A stretch of 64,000 nucleotides of DNA from assembly GCF_028690125.1 (NCBI RefSeq), contig NZ_JAQVBV010000018.1:1-64000 (forward strand). Reading direction: 5' to 3'. The DNA comes from Bacteroides sp. GTDB lineage: Bacteria > Bacteroidota > Bacteroidia > Bacteroidales > Bacteroidaceae. Below, piece by piece: positions 55,156 to 64,000 of the stretch. The translations under genes and the position numbers were made by a program. The number at the start of each line of letters is the position of its first letter. Within the stretch, counting starts at the first letter, position 1. The notes under the pieces are model-generated. The model did no database searches and was not told the DNA's origin. It worked only from the letters and a program-made list of their open reading frames with translations.

Positions 55156-56658
55156 TCATTTACTTCTTTTTCCTTTAAGCACAATATTTCTAAACGCCTT
55201 CCAGAAGTATCTCCAGTCGGTAAGCATGGGATTCTTTAGGTAAACTTTTAAATAGCGAACTTCGCTCGCTTCTATCTCCTCTAACGTTTCAGGCATATCG
55301 GCATAAAATGGTGGGACTAATCCAGGTTTAGTTTTTACGCGTAATTGCTGTAACTCTGGCGAGTAAAGACCAAAATAGTGCTGACTGAGCGGACGTACAC
55401 CCACCAGTTTTAAATCACCTTTCAACCAATTGATAAGCATTGGCAGTTCGTCAAACCAAGTTTTTCGTAAAAAATGACCAATCGGGCTCACTCTGTAATC
55501 GTCTTCTATTTTACCACCCTTGCTCAAATTGTTGCATTTATAGATGTAGGGTTGCAGATATTCCGAATAGGCGTGCATTGTCCGAAATTTGTAAACTCCG
55601 ATGATTTTACCATTTTTCCCAACACGCCTAAGTCTGATAAGCATTCCATTAGATGGTTTATCGTCCCGTATCGGAGCTTTTACTTTGACTGCCAATATAT
55701 GAAATTTACCATTCATAACGCTATCTTCTATCACCTCAAAACCAGCTCTATAAAACCTACCCAACACTTCCACCCGGGTCAAGGAGCGTCTTTCACCTTT
55801 TGTTAACCAGTAGTAGAAATACTTAAATACAGATATCTTCGGGGCAACCCGATGCCATAGATAATCAAAAAAATGTATTATATCTCTGATGACAATGGGG
55901 CATTGTTTCATTATCTTTTCTTTGCGAATACCGCTGGTAATGCAATGACAAGAGATAAAGCCGCCCTCTTGAAGACAGTAATTGGCATAAGAAAGCCCTG
56001 TATTAATATGACGTATTTTATTTAGAGGTAATGTATTTATTATTAGACTCACGTTACGTGTTTTATAACTGAGAATGTCCTCAGGGTTCGATGTTTCAAC
56101 AATAATCGTCTTATTTGAAAATGAATCTCTGTTTTCTTTTATCCACGTAGTAAAATCCTTCTGTTTTTGAGTATTGTCTAACAGGAATTTAACATCTTTA
56201 TTATCTATATCTGCGCTTACGGTTGCCCCACCATTAATCCCCAATAGTGTAAAATCCTCAAAAGTAGGTTCTTCATAGAAAAACGGTATTTTTCGATACA
56301 CAATTTTCCTTACAGAATAATACAAAATCCACTCTAACAGTGTTATTATTACTACTGCAAGCAAAATAGAATAGTCATATCTGTATTCTGGGATAGTATA
56401 TCGATAAGAGAAGAAAAGAACTACTCCTGTGAAGATATTAATTGTAAAAATCCCCGCTAAAGCATACCTTATTCGTTTATAATCTCCAAATTTAAGCTTT
56501 CCTGAAACACAACTGATAGCCACCCACAATAGAGCAGATAACACCAAGTAATACCAACGTGGAAAATCTCCAAAATAACGTGAAAACCAAAATGCAAACA
56601 GAGAAATCAGCAGATCAAAAAATATGATTATAAGCTCTCTGCGAGTAAATCGAACCAT
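55156..56658 (-). CDS. Polyprenyl-phosphate sugar-1-phosphate transferase-like protein
   Basis: Probable initiating transferase that loads the first sugar phosphate on undecaprenyl phosphate. A 500-aa protein with four N-terminal membrane helices (about 8-110), a CoA-binding-like middle region (about 135-230), and a C-terminal catalytic part: GKIIGVYKFRTM (about 355-366), RVSPIGHFLRKTWFDELPML, INWLKGDLKLVGVRPLS, KPGLVPPFY. The usual membrane re-entrant helix at the start of the catalytic domain (KRxxDxxxS...) is missing. In its place is a soluble-looking stretch (TRVEVLGRFYRAGFEVIEDS). It is thus an atypical member. Confidence 0.82.
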   Translation of the reverse strand: MVRFTRRELIIIFFDLLISLFAFWFSRYFGDFPRWYYLVLSALLWVAISCVSGKLKFGDYKRIRYALAGIFTINIFTGVVLFFSYRYTIPEYRYDYSILLAVVIITLLEWILYYSVRKIVYRKIPFFYEEPTFEDFTLLGINGGATVSADIDNKDVKFLLDNTQKQKDFTTWIKENRDSFSNKTIIVETSNPEDILSYKTRNVSLIINTLPLNKIRHINTGLSYANYCLQEGGFISCHCITSGIRKEKIMKQCPIVIRDIIHFFDYLWHRVAPKISVFKYFYYWLTKGERRSLTRVEVLGRFYRAGFEVIEDSVMNGKFHILAVKVKAPIRDDKPSNGMLIRLRRVGKNGKIIGVYKFRTMHAYSEYLQPYIYKCNNLSKGGKIEDDYRVSPIGHFLRKTWFDELPMLINWLKGDLKLVGVRPLSQHYFGLYSPELQQLRVKTKPGLVPPFYADMPETLEEIEASEVRYLKVYLKNPMLTDWRYFWKAFRNIVLKGKRSK

Positions 56659-56669
56659 CGTATATTAGT

Positions 56670-57782
56670 TTATTTTAGAATAGCGTTGCACACTGCATTA
56701 ATATCTTCGTCGCAGATATATGGATGCAATGGAAGAGCTAAAACAGTATCACATAAGCGAACAGTTGCTGGACAATCATTTTTACCCAAACTCTGGTAGG
56801 CAGTTTGCCGATGCATCGGGGTAGGATAATATACCATAGATGGAATGCCTTGCTCTTTTAGTTTCGCTTGAAGTACATCACGCTCCTCTTTAGAGGACAG
56901 CTGAATAGTATATTGTGCCCAACTGGAGCAGTATCCTTCGGGAATAAGCGGCGTCTTTACCTTTCCTTGAAGCTTTTCTGTGTATTTGGCCGCTGCTACA
57001 TTTATATCTGCCAGTTCATACTCTTTAAACGCTTTAAATTTAACTTGCAGAATGGCAGCCTGAAGGGTGTCTAAACGTGAGTTCATTCCTATTCGTACAT
57101 TGTCGTACTTAAATGCACCTTTGCCGTGTACACGGTATGAATCAGCCAAAGCAGCCCACTCATCGTTATCCGTAAATATAGCTCCACCATCACCATAACA
57201 ACCCAATGGTTTAGCCGGGAAAAACGAAGTTGTTGATATGTCGCCAAAACTACACGCTCTCTCACCATCAATCATTCCTCCAAAACCCTGTGCACCATCT
57301 TCCAATATAAGAAGATGATACTTATCAGCAATTTTACGAATCTGAGGGTAAGCAGCAGGAAGACCAAATAGGTCTACCGTTATAATTATCTTGGGTATTA
57401 GTTTCCCCTCGTTAATAGTGTTCTCTATTTTACGCTCTAAATCCGTACAATCCATATTGAACGTATCTGTATCAACATCTACAAAGATAGGTGTAGCTCC
57501 CTCCAAAGAGACCACCTCTGCTGAAGCAAAAAAAGTAAAATCGGGAACAAAGACTGCATCTCCGGCTCCGACTCCCCATACTTTAAGAGCAAGTGTCAAA
57601 GCATCGGTTCCGTTGGCACACGAGAGGCAATGTTTCACTCCTACATATTCCGCCAACTCCGTTTCAAGCTCCTTAACAGGTTGTCCCATAATAAAGTTAC
57701 TCGAACCGGCAACATCTACCATTGCTTGGTCTATATCTTTTTTCAGTACCTCGTACTGCCTTTGCAAATCTCTGAACTGCAT
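56670..57782 (-). CDS. wbpE: PLP aminotransferase, WbpE-like (DegT family)
   Basis: A 370-aa DegT/DnrJ/EryC1 aminotransferase, expected to aminate UDP-2-acetamido-3-keto-glucuronate at C3 with glutamate. Seen: MQFRDLQRQYEVLKKDIDQA, CANGTDALTLAL, LEDGAQGFGG (PLP pocket), TTSFFPAKPLGCYGDGGA (PLP-binding Lys, about 188). It lies between the acetyltransferase (8-nt gap) and the sugar transferase gene (11-nt gap). Confidence 0.92.
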   Translation of the reverse strand: MQFRDLQRQYEVLKKDIDQAMVDVAGSSNFIMGQPVKELETELAEYVGVKHCLSCANGTDALTLALKVWGVGAGDAVFVPDFTFFASAEVVSLEGATPIFVDVDTDTFNMDCTDLERKIENTINEGKLIPKIIITVDLFGLPAAYPQIRKIADKYHLLILEDGAQGFGGMIDGERACSFGDISTTSFFPAKPLGCYGDGGAIFTDNDEWAALADSYRVHGKGAFKYDNVRIGMNSRLDTLQAAILQVKFKAFKEYELADINVAAAKYTEKLQGKVKTPLIPEGYCSSWAQYTIQLSSKEERDVLQAKLKEQGIPSMVYYPTPMHRQTAYQSLGKNDCPATVRLCDTVLALPLHPYICDEDINAVCNAILK

Positions 57783-57790
57783 CTGTGATA

Positions 57791-58345
57791 CTATATTTGA
57801 GTTAATATTTCATTTTCCTTTTTATATATTCTGCCACACTTGCAAACCAATGTATCTGACAGGCGTTCACCACATTCACAGACCCAACCAATTTGTTTGG
57901 CCGGTACTCCTGCAACAAGGGCATAATCAGGAACATTTTTTGTAACTACTGCTCCCGCTGCGATTAGTGCAGAACGACCTACGGTATGCCCACAGACAAC
58001 AGTAGAGTTAGCACCCAAAGAAGCACCCTCTTTAATCAGCGTTTTAGCGTATATTCCGTGAACAGGAAAGTCTGCACGAGGGGTTGTTACATTAGTAAAT
58101 ACGCACGATGGACCACAAAACACGTTATCCTCTATTTCAATACCTTCGTAGATTGAGACATTATTTTGTATCCGAACATTACTCCCAATCCTTACATTAT
58201 TCCCAACATTGACATTTTGACCTAAAGAGCATTTCTTACCAAGTATAGCTCCAGTCTGAATATGGCAAAAGTGCCATATCTTTGTCCCTTCTCCAATAGA
58301 TACATTATCATCAACATATGATGATTCGTGAACAAAATACTCCAT
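57791..58345 (-). CDS. wbpD: UDP-3-amino-glucuronate N-acetyltransferase, WbpD/WlbB-like
   Basis: A 184-aa beta-helix acetyltransferase: FVHESSYVDDNVSIGEGTKI, WHFCHIQTGAILGKKCSLGQ, NVNVGNNVRIGSNVRIQNNV, GASLGANSTVVCGHTVGRSA. The tail has a cysteine pair signature, WVCECGERL and VCKCGRIY, as in the WbpD/WlbB group (possible metal knuckle). It acetylates the 3-amino group made by WbpE. It is 1 nt from wbpA. Confidence 0.92.
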   Translation of the reverse strand: MEYFVHESSYVDDNVSIGEGTKIWHFCHIQTGAILGKKCSLGQNVNVGNNVRIGSNVRIQNNVSIYEGIEIEDNVFCGPSCVFTNVTTPRADFPVHGIYAKTLIKEGASLGANSTVVCGHTVGRSALIAAGAVVTKNVPDYALVAGVPAKQIGWVCECGERLSDTLVCKCGRIYKKENEILTQI

Positions 58346-58346
58346 A

Positions 58347-59660
58347 CTACAAAAGTTCTATATTATCACGTTTTACTACCTTTGACATTACATTTTTAGT
58401 GTCGAAAATTGCAATTGCGTTTTGCTGTACAAATTCGTAATCGACCTTTGAGTGAGCGGATAAGACAATCACTAAATCAGAACTTTGAATTAAATCTGCG
58501 GTTAGCTCTATCTCGCCATTGTGTTTTTCTCCTTTGTATTTATACTCGGAAATATAAGGATCGTAGTATTTTACATTACACCCTTTTTCTTGCAATAACT
58601 CTATCACTCTCAATGCCGGTGATTCGCGATAATCATCTATATCCTGTTTATAACTAACCCCAAGAGCCAATATGTTTGCTCCATTCAGAGATTTCTGATA
58701 GCTATTAAGAATTTGAGAAGAGCGTTCCACGGTATATTCGGGCATTTTGTCATTCACCATCATAGACGATTCAATCATAGAGGTGTGGAAGCCGTATTCT
58801 CTTGCTTTCCAGCTCAGATAATAAGGGTCTAAAGGAATACAGTGACCACCTAATCCAGGACCAGGATAGAATGGTGTAAACCCAAAAGGTTTCGTCTTGG
58901 CAGCTTCGATAACCTCCCATAGGTTGATACCCATCTTATTACAAAGAATAGCCAACTCATTGATAAGACCTATGTTAATATTTCGGTATGTATTCTCCAA
59001 TATTTTGGTCATTTCTGCCACAGCTGGAGACGACACTGAATGGACATTATCGTCCAATACGGTGGCATACATTGCAGAAATAACCTCTCTGGCATCTTCA
59101 CCAATAGCACCAACAACTTTTGGTGTATTCTTAGTTTTATAAATAGCATTACCCGGATCTACTCGTTCAGGAGAAAAGCCTAAATAAAAATCCTCTCCGC
59201 ATTTCAACTTTGAACCATTCTCAAGAATCGGTTTTATCAATTCTTCGGTTGTTCCCGGATAAGTCGTTGATTCAAGAACAACCATAGTGCCTTTAGTAAT
59301 ATGTTTTGCAATTGCTTCGACTGAGCTTTTAACATAACTTAAATCAGGTTGTTGATGAGTATCTAATGGGGTGGGAACACATATAGCAACAAAGTCCACA
59401 TCTTTGATAAAAGAAAAATCGGTGGTTGCAGAGAGTAACCCTTGTTCAACCATAGCCTTAAGATCTCTATCTACGACATCGCCAATATAGTTTTCTCCTT
59501 TATTAACTTTGTTGACCTTTTCAGCTTGTACATCAAAGCCAATCGTTTTAAATCCGGCTTTCGATTTTTCTACGGCCAGAGGTAAACCTACATATCCCAA
59601 ACCAACTACGCCGACAACGATTTTCTTATCAGCAATCTTTTTCAGTAAAATTTCTTTCAT
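58347..59660 (-). CDS. wbpA: UDP-N-acetylglucosamine 6-dehydrogenase, WbpA-like
   Basis: Oxidises UDP-GlcNAc to UDP-GlcNAcA with NAD+. A 437-aa nucleotide-sugar dehydrogenase: VGVVGLGYVGLPLAVEKSKA (NAD site), AICVPTPLDTHQQPDLSYVK, ESTTYPGTT, FYPGPGLGGHCIPLDPYYLS (catalytic Cys, about 272) and GVSYKQDIDDYRESPALRVI. This is the first enzyme of the diacetamido-uronate pathway, 2 nt from the YdiJ-like gene. Confidence 0.94.
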   Translation of the reverse strand: MKEILLKKIADKKIVVGVVGLGYVGLPLAVEKSKAGFKTIGFDVQAEKVNKVNKGENYIGDVVDRDLKAMVEQGLLSATTDFSFIKDVDFVAICVPTPLDTHQQPDLSYVKSSVEAIAKHITKGTMVVLESTTYPGTTEELIKPILENGSKLKCGEDFYLGFSPERVDPGNAIYKTKNTPKVVGAIGEDAREVISAMYATVLDDNVHSVSSPAVAEMTKILENTYRNINIGLINELAILCNKMGINLWEVIEAAKTKPFGFTPFYPGPGLGGHCIPLDPYYLSWKAREYGFHTSMIESSMMVNDKMPEYTVERSSQILNSYQKSLNGANILALGVSYKQDIDDYRESPALRVIELLQEKGCNVKYYDPYISEYKYKGEKHNGEIELTADLIQSSDLVIVLSAHSKVDYEFVQQNAIAIFDTKNVMSKVVKRDNIELL

Positions 59661-59662
59661 TT

Positions 59663-62557
59663 TTATGATTTTAATACATTATACATCAATTCTATCGGAT
59701 GATATGCATCTCTTCCAGTGCCATCCTTTATCTGATGCCGACAACTGGTTCCGGGTGCTGAAATTAGGTAGTCGTCACTCTTGCGTATTTCGGGGAAAAG
59801 AGTTGTCTCGCCTATTTGCATAGACAAATCATAATGTTCTTTTTCGTAACCAAAAGAACCTGCCATACCACAACAGCCGGAAGGGACTACCTCTACACTA
59901 TAATTTTCAGGCAGAGACAACATCACTCGCGATGGTTCGATGGATGCCAGTGATTTTTGGTGGCAATGTCCGTGTAATTTTATCTTTGCCGTATCTCCCT
60001 TAAATTGAGAAATTGTAATGTTTCCTTTATCAATTTCTCCAACTATAAATTCATCGTATAGAAGCACGTGCTTTGATAATAAAATAGCCGTTTCCTTTAG
60101 ATTTGAATCCACTAAATCAATATATTCATCTCTGAAAGAGAGTAGCGATGACGGCTCAATTCCAACAAGAGGAGTTTCTTCTGATATAATATCTTTGAGC
60201 AGGTTGATATTTGTTTCTGCTCGTTTTTTTGCCTGTTTTAACAATCCTTTTGACAATGCGGCTCTTCCGCTTTCAGTGTGCTTTGGAATCTCAACTTGAT
60301 AACCCAATCCATTTAACAACTTAATAAATGCTATCCCTATTTCTACATCCATATGGTTAGTAAATTCATCAGCAAAGAGATACAAACTTCCTTTGGGGTT
60401 TTCTAACTTTCTATAATTTCTCTTATACCATTGTCGAAGTGTCGTTTTATACAATTGGGGTATCGAACGCCTTTGAGTAAAGCCAATACTCTGTTTCAAC
60501 AAAGATGATAGACACTTATTTTTTGCTACTGTATTGTATAGTTGGGGTATTCTTGAAAAGATATGATGTATCTTAGCTATGTTTGCAACGAGGTTTATTC
60601 TTAATGGGATATGATGCTTGTCGTAATAATGTTGTAGAAACTCAGCCTTGTATCGGGTCATATCAACATTTGAGGGGCATTCACTTTTACAGCCTTTGCA
60701 ACTAATACAACCATCAAGTATCTCTATTACATCTTTATTACTGAAAAAATCGTCATCTTTAGAGTTCAACATAGATTCACGAAGCACGTTAGCTCTGGCA
60801 CGAGTTGCGTATCTCTCCTCTTTGATAGCTCTGAACGTAGGACACATCACCCCCGCAAAAAGTTCAGATTTACGACAATCGCCCGACCCGTTACACTGTT
60901 CAATGGCTCTTATGTAACCTCCCTGTTTTGTGTAGTCGAAATAAGTTTTACCCTTTAAAGTAGCCTCTTCGTAGCGAAGATTTTCATCCATTGGTGGAGT
61001 ATCAACTATTTTACCTTTATTGAATATATTCTGACTATCACAAACTTGCTTAATATCTCGCATTAAAGAATAGACTTTTTCACCAACCAGTAATGGAATA
61101 AATTCTCCTCTTAATCTGCCATCTCCGTGTTCACCACTAATGCTTCCTCGGTATTTTTTAACCAACAAAGTACAATTCTTTGCTACTTTTCTAAACAAGG
61201 CTTTGTCATTGGGGTTTTTGAGGTTAAGAATGGGTCGCAAGTGTAACTCTCCGGTACTTATATGAGCGTGGTACACACAACTTAGTCCAAAGCCTTCCAT
61301 CATAGTCCTAAAATCAGCCATATATTCAGGTAGTAGAGCTGGAATAACAGCTGTATCTTCAACAACCGATACTGGTTTTGCATCTCCCACCATTCCTGAT
61401 AATAAGCCAAGTCCAGCTTTTCTTAACGCCCATACTTTAGAGACATCATTTCCAAATATTACAGGGTAGTGATAACCCATACCATTCGATTGTAAGTCTG
61501 CTATTAATTTATTGCATTTTTGTTTGAGTTCTAATTCATTGTTATCCAAAAATTCGACAACTAAAACTGCAACAGGGTCACCATTAATAAATTGTCTGTT
61601 TTTGCTTTGTGATATATTTTGTTTGCTTAACTCAAGTATCTTTCCATCTATTAGTTCGACTGCCACGGGGAGATGTTTAAGAGCAACTAAATTAGCTCTG
61701 AAAGATTCCTCAAAAGAATTACAATGCATAGCCACAACTGCCTTATAAGCAGGGGGTAGTGGTTCCAGGTTCAACTTAAGTTCTGTTATTATAGCCAATG
61801 TTCCTTCAGAACCTGCTAAAAGTTTACAGAGATTAAAATCCTCTTTAATTTCATCATCAAAATAGGATGTGTAAAGCAACTCATCTAATGCGTAGCCTGT
61901 ATTTCGTCTTGTTAATGTTCTGTCAGGATAGTTTTCGATTATCTCTTTCTGATTTTGCTCATCAGATAGTATAGAAATGATTTTTCTATAAATATCACCC
62001 TCGAGCGTTGTGAGTTGGCACTTAGCTTCAACCTCATCTCGGGTTAAAGACTTTAACAGAGCTTTGCTGCCGTCACTCAGTATAACCGTTGCCTCTAAAA
62101 GATGTTTTCTGGTGTTTCCATAAACCAATGAGTGTGAGCCACAAGAGTTGTTGCCGACCATACCACCGACACAACATCTATTTGATGTTGATGTTTCCGG
62201 AGCGAAAAACAAATCGTATGGCTTACAATATAAATTTAATTCATCAAGGACAACTCCCGGTTCTACGCGTACCCAACGCTCCTCCTTGTTAATATCTATT
62301 ATGTGGTTCAGATATCTGGATGTATCGACAACCAATCCATCACCTACAACCTGACCAGCAAGTGATGTTCCTGCAGTACGGGGTATTATAGACACTCCCT
62401 TTGCTCTTGCCAAAGATACAAGTCGCTTTATATCTTCAGAATTTTTGGGATACGCAACTCCAATCGGCATCTCTTTGTATGCAGATGCATCGGTTGCATA
62501 CATAATCTTATGGACGGAGTCAAAATATAGGTCTCCGTCAATCTTCATATCTACCAT
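59663..62557 (-). CDS. YdiJ-like FAD/4Fe-4S dehydrogenase (probable D-2-hydroxyglutarate dehydrogenase)
   Basis: A 964-aa three-part oxidoreductase. The N-terminal FAD_binding_4 domain (about 30-240) has PRTAGTSLAGQVVGDGLVVD and VGGMVGNNSCGSHS. An FAD-oxidase C domain (to about 530) has HAHISTGELHLRP and SGEHGDGRLRGEF near 475. A ferredoxin-like domain has CISCKGCKSECP (617-628), and a CCG domain ends in PSGCCGMAGSFGYE (about 891-904). This order and size match E. coli YdiJ, a D-2-hydroxyglutarate dehydrogenase, and relatives acting on D-lactate. It sits inside the wbp run, between wbpB (7-nt overlap) and wbpA (2-nt gap). WbpB enzymes can use 2-oxoglutarate as oxidant and release 2-hydroxyglutarate, so recycling is a plausible role. 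Confidence 0.88.
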   Translation of the reverse strand: MVDMKIDGDLYFDSVHKIMYATDASAYKEMPIGVAYPKNSEDIKRLVSLARAKGVSIIPRTAGTSLAGQVVGDGLVVDTSRYLNHIIDINKEERWVRVEPGVVLDELNLYCKPYDLFFAPETSTSNRCCVGGMVGNNSCGSHSLVYGNTRKHLLEATVILSDGSKALLKSLTRDEVEAKCQLTTLEGDIYRKIISILSDEQNQKEIIENYPDRTLTRRNTGYALDELLYTSYFDDEIKEDFNLCKLLAGSEGTLAIITELKLNLEPLPPAYKAVVAMHCNSFEESFRANLVALKHLPVAVELIDGKILELSKQNISQSKNRQFINGDPVAVLVVEFLDNNELELKQKCNKLIADLQSNGMGYHYPVIFGNDVSKVWALRKAGLGLLSGMVGDAKPVSVVEDTAVIPALLPEYMADFRTMMEGFGLSCVYHAHISTGELHLRPILNLKNPNDKALFRKVAKNCTLLVKKYRGSISGEHGDGRLRGEFIPLLVGEKVYSLMRDIKQVCDSQNIFNKGKIVDTPPMDENLRYEEATLKGKTYFDYTKQGGYIRAIEQCNGSGDCRKSELFAGVMCPTFRAIKEERYATRARANVLRESMLNSKDDDFFSNKDVIEILDGCISCKGCKSECPSNVDMTRYKAEFLQHYYDKHHIPLRINLVANIAKIHHIFSRIPQLYNTVAKNKCLSSLLKQSIGFTQRRSIPQLYKTTLRQWYKRNYRKLENPKGSLYLFADEFTNHMDVEIGIAFIKLLNGLGYQVEIPKHTESGRAALSKGLLKQAKKRAETNINLLKDIISEETPLVGIEPSSLLSFRDEYIDLVDSNLKETAILLSKHVLLYDEFIVGEIDKGNITISQFKGDTAKIKLHGHCHQKSLASIEPSRVMLSLPENYSVEVVPSGCCGMAGSFGYEKEHYDLSMQIGETTLFPEIRKSDDYLISAPGTSCRHQIKDGTGRDAYHPIELMYNVLKS

Positions 62558-63516
62558 CCGAATGGATGCTTAATTAATGGTAATTTTGCCAATGGGTGAT
62601 AATCTCCCTTTAATCCGATAGGAGTTGAATTTCGGATGTTTGACACAATCTGTATACATCTTTTCGCCTCAGAAATTCTAAAACCGTCACCATTTAAGAT
62701 ATGCTTATAACTTTTGGTGTGAAGCTCGGTAAACCCTTCGCTAAACTCAAACTCATCACCATCAATCATAATTGTACGATATGTTTTTTTCTCTCCATTC
62801 ACAGCATTGTCAGGAAGATGCTCAGAGTTAATGCTGAGAAAATATCTCACACGTGCCTTTTCAAGCTCTAAGTATCCAGCAACTCTATCGTGCGACATAA
62901 CGTGAACGATATTCTCTTTAACATCGCCAAAAATCCAAGTAAGCATATCGTAGAAGTGGACACCTATATTTGTTGCCACTCCACCACTTTTGTGAATATC
63001 TCCTTTCCAAGAAGTGTAGTACCAATTTCCACGAGAAGTAATGTAGGTTAAATCTACATCATAGATTTTATCTTTGGGTCCTTCATCAATCTTCTTTTTA
63101 AGCGCGATGATTGAATCGTGAAGGCGGAGTTGTAATATGTTGTATGCTTTACAACCCGTTTCACGCTCTACATCCATTAGCGCATCTATATTATATGGAT
63201 TGAGGACTACCGGTTTTTCACAAATAACATTTGCGCCAATACGCAAACCATAGCGTATAAATGCATCATGTGTATAATTAGGTGTACATATTGACACCCA
63301 GTCAATGTTGTTTTCTGTATTTCTAATCTTGCTACAATATCTGTCGAATTGTTCGTTTTCAGTAAAGAAAGAGCATTCAGGAAAGAAGCTATCCATAATA
63401 CCTACACTATCAAACTTATCATAAGCCGCAATAAGTTTATTACCAGTATCCTTAATTGCCCTTAAATGTCTTGGAGCAATGTATCCACCAGCTCCGATTA
63501 ATACAAAATTTTTCAT
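62551..63516 (-). CDS. wbpB: UDP-GlcNAcA 3-dehydrogenase, WbpB/WlbA-like
   Basis: Gfo/Idh/MocA oxidoreductase that oxidises C3 of UDP-GlcNAcA. Start at 63516 (MKNFVLIGAGGYIAPRHLRA) rather than 63537, because the nucleotide-binding strand begins here. Motifs: WVSICTPNYTHDAFIRYGLR, VICEKPVVLNPYNI (the EKP signature), ITSRGNWYYTSWKGDIHKSG and GVATNIGVHFYDMLTWIFGD, all strongly WbpB-like. With WbpE it forms the 3-amino sugar. It overlaps the YdiJ-like gene by 7 nt. Confidence 0.93.
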   Translation of the reverse strand: MKNFVLIGAGGYIAPRHLRAIKDTGNKLIAAYDKFDSVGIMDSFFPECSFFTENEQFDRYCSKIRNTENNIDWVSICTPNYTHDAFIRYGLRIGANVICEKPVVLNPYNIDALMDVERETGCKAYNILQLRLHDSIIALKKKIDEGPKDKIYDVDLTYITSRGNWYYTSWKGDIHKSGGVATNIGVHFYDMLTWIFGDVKENIVHVMSHDRVAGYLELEKARVRYFLSINSEHLPDNAVNGEKKTYRTIMIDGDEFEFSEGFTELHTKSYKHILNGDGFRISEAKRCIQIVSNIRNSTPIGLKGDYHPLAKLPLIKHPFGW

Positions 63517-63586
63517 TGATTTATTTTTTTTATTCACTATGATAATTTATCTAAATCTGTAATCTAAATTTAATTACTCCACCGAA

Positions 63587-63961
63587 TCACACACTCTCCT
63601 GTCGAAGCAAATTTATTGTTTCGCTAAATTTATTCGTCACCCTACGATGCCAAGAATAGTACTTAGTAGTGTAAATCTTTATATAGACAAGTTCTTTATA
63701 ATTCAGATAGTTGCGACAGAAAATGTGAGTTTTACCATAGTTGTGTAATTCATCATCAGGTACACTCGCAACCACTACCGAAAAAGGGTATGAAGGGTGA
63801 TTAATAACTAAAATTTCGCACTTGGGGAAAATTTGTCTGAGCATATATGCTGATTTCTCAAATGCTGTCCAATACCCACCAACCCAATATAGACAAATGC
63901 GTGTTTCATTCTTGTGTTCCTTGCGGATAATATCCAATAGTTTAGACTCCATTAATCGCAT
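63587..63961 (-). CDS. Small conserved capsule-locus protein, unknown
   Basis: A 124-aa protein with no family I can name with certainty. It begins MRLMESKLLDIIRKEHKNET and contains ICLYWVGGYWTAFEKSAYML, and ends in a basic stretch (TTKYYSWHRRVTNKF). No signal peptide or membrane segment. Start at 63961 or Met4. It lies 70 nt upstream of wbpB, where Bacteroides capsule loci carry UpxY/UpxZ-type regulators or small conserved proteins, but it does not read as UpxY or UpxZ to me. The next upstream gene is outside the window. Confidence 0.55.
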   Translation of the reverse strand: MRLMESKLLDIIRKEHKNETRICLYWVGGYWTAFEKSAYMLRQIFPKCEILVINHPSYPFSVVVASVPDDELHNYGKTHIFCRNYLNYKELVYIKIYTTKYYSWHRRVTNKFSETINLLRQESV

Positions 63962-64000
63962 CAGTTGCTTCCACGAAGGTTCACTTGCGGTTTGATTGTA

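Overview
The window reads as a chromosome segment of a Bacteroides species (human-gut Bacteroidales). The basis is the repeated TAnnTTTG -7 promoter box, weak Shine-Dalgarno signals, AT-rich spacers, a GH92 lipoprotein, RhuM and DUF3945-type mobile-element genes, and a very large capsule/surface-polysaccharide operon that ends in Wza/Wzc/CpsB. No species is assigned.

Layout. 1-925: gene-free spacer with a 36-bp perfect palindrome and related half sites. 926-4442 (-): GH92 alpha-mannosidase lipoprotein and a MINPP-like histidine phosphatase. 4620-9363 (+): housekeeping run sppA, lpxK, purine nucleoside phosphorylase, thiL. 9504-9576: tRNA-Phe(GAA). Its 3' end is the attachment site of a decayed 3.3-kb integrative element (9558-12898) holding truncated integrase, DUF3945 and helicase fragments, a small XRE regulator, a 57-aa acidic ORF and an intact RhuM gene. 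13361-17312 (-): tight four-gene operon with a FakA-FakB (DhaL-DegV) fusion, a DUF1295 membrane protein, a membrane-anchored Bcp peroxiredoxin and PlsY. 17813-20937 (-): outer-membrane beta-barrel protein and a methyltransferase. 20938-22067: AT-rich gap with a 28-bp inverted repeat enclosing a consensus promoter. 22123-22857 (-): an orphan PAAR plus VgrG-tip pair. 23190-30047: VOC protein, MerR/GyrI and AraC/GyrI regulators, PAP2 phosphatase, MFS exporter, TIGR02757 protein and an aspartokinase-like protein that has lost its catalytic motifs. 30150-31096: an IS-end-like hairpin and an integrase relic.

31161-63961 (-) is one long polysaccharide operon whose promoter and first genes lie beyond the right edge. 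In transcription order it encodes: a small unknown protein; WbpB, a YdiJ-like FAD/Fe-S dehydrogenase, WbpA, WbpD and WbpE; a polyprenyl-phosphate sugar transferase; RfbA, RfbC, RfbD and RfbB (dTDP-rhamnose); the ABC exporter Wzm/Wzt; glycosyltransferases including a GT2-TagF-like fusion; O-acetyltransferases (one with an in-frame stop); an asparagine-synthase-like protein without the glutaminase cysteine; a Wzy-like membrane protein; a GT4; a DUF354 protein; WbpI; a frameshifted outer-membrane protein; Wza; Wzc; and CpsB. The predicted sugars are a 2,3-diacetamido-uronic acid (GlcNAc3NAcA, then ManNAc3NAcA) and L-rhamnose, possibly with a polyol-phosphate. No Wzx flippase is seen, while both an ABC exporter and Wza/Wzc are present.

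The two strongest system-level leads are (a) the Fak-fusion/PlsY operon, which would turn free fatty acids into acyl-phosphate and then lysophosphatidate, and (b) the YdiJ-like 2-hydroxyglutarate dehydrogenase inside the wbp genes, which could recycle the by-product of WbpB. All family calls rest on reading motifs by eye; no database search was run.
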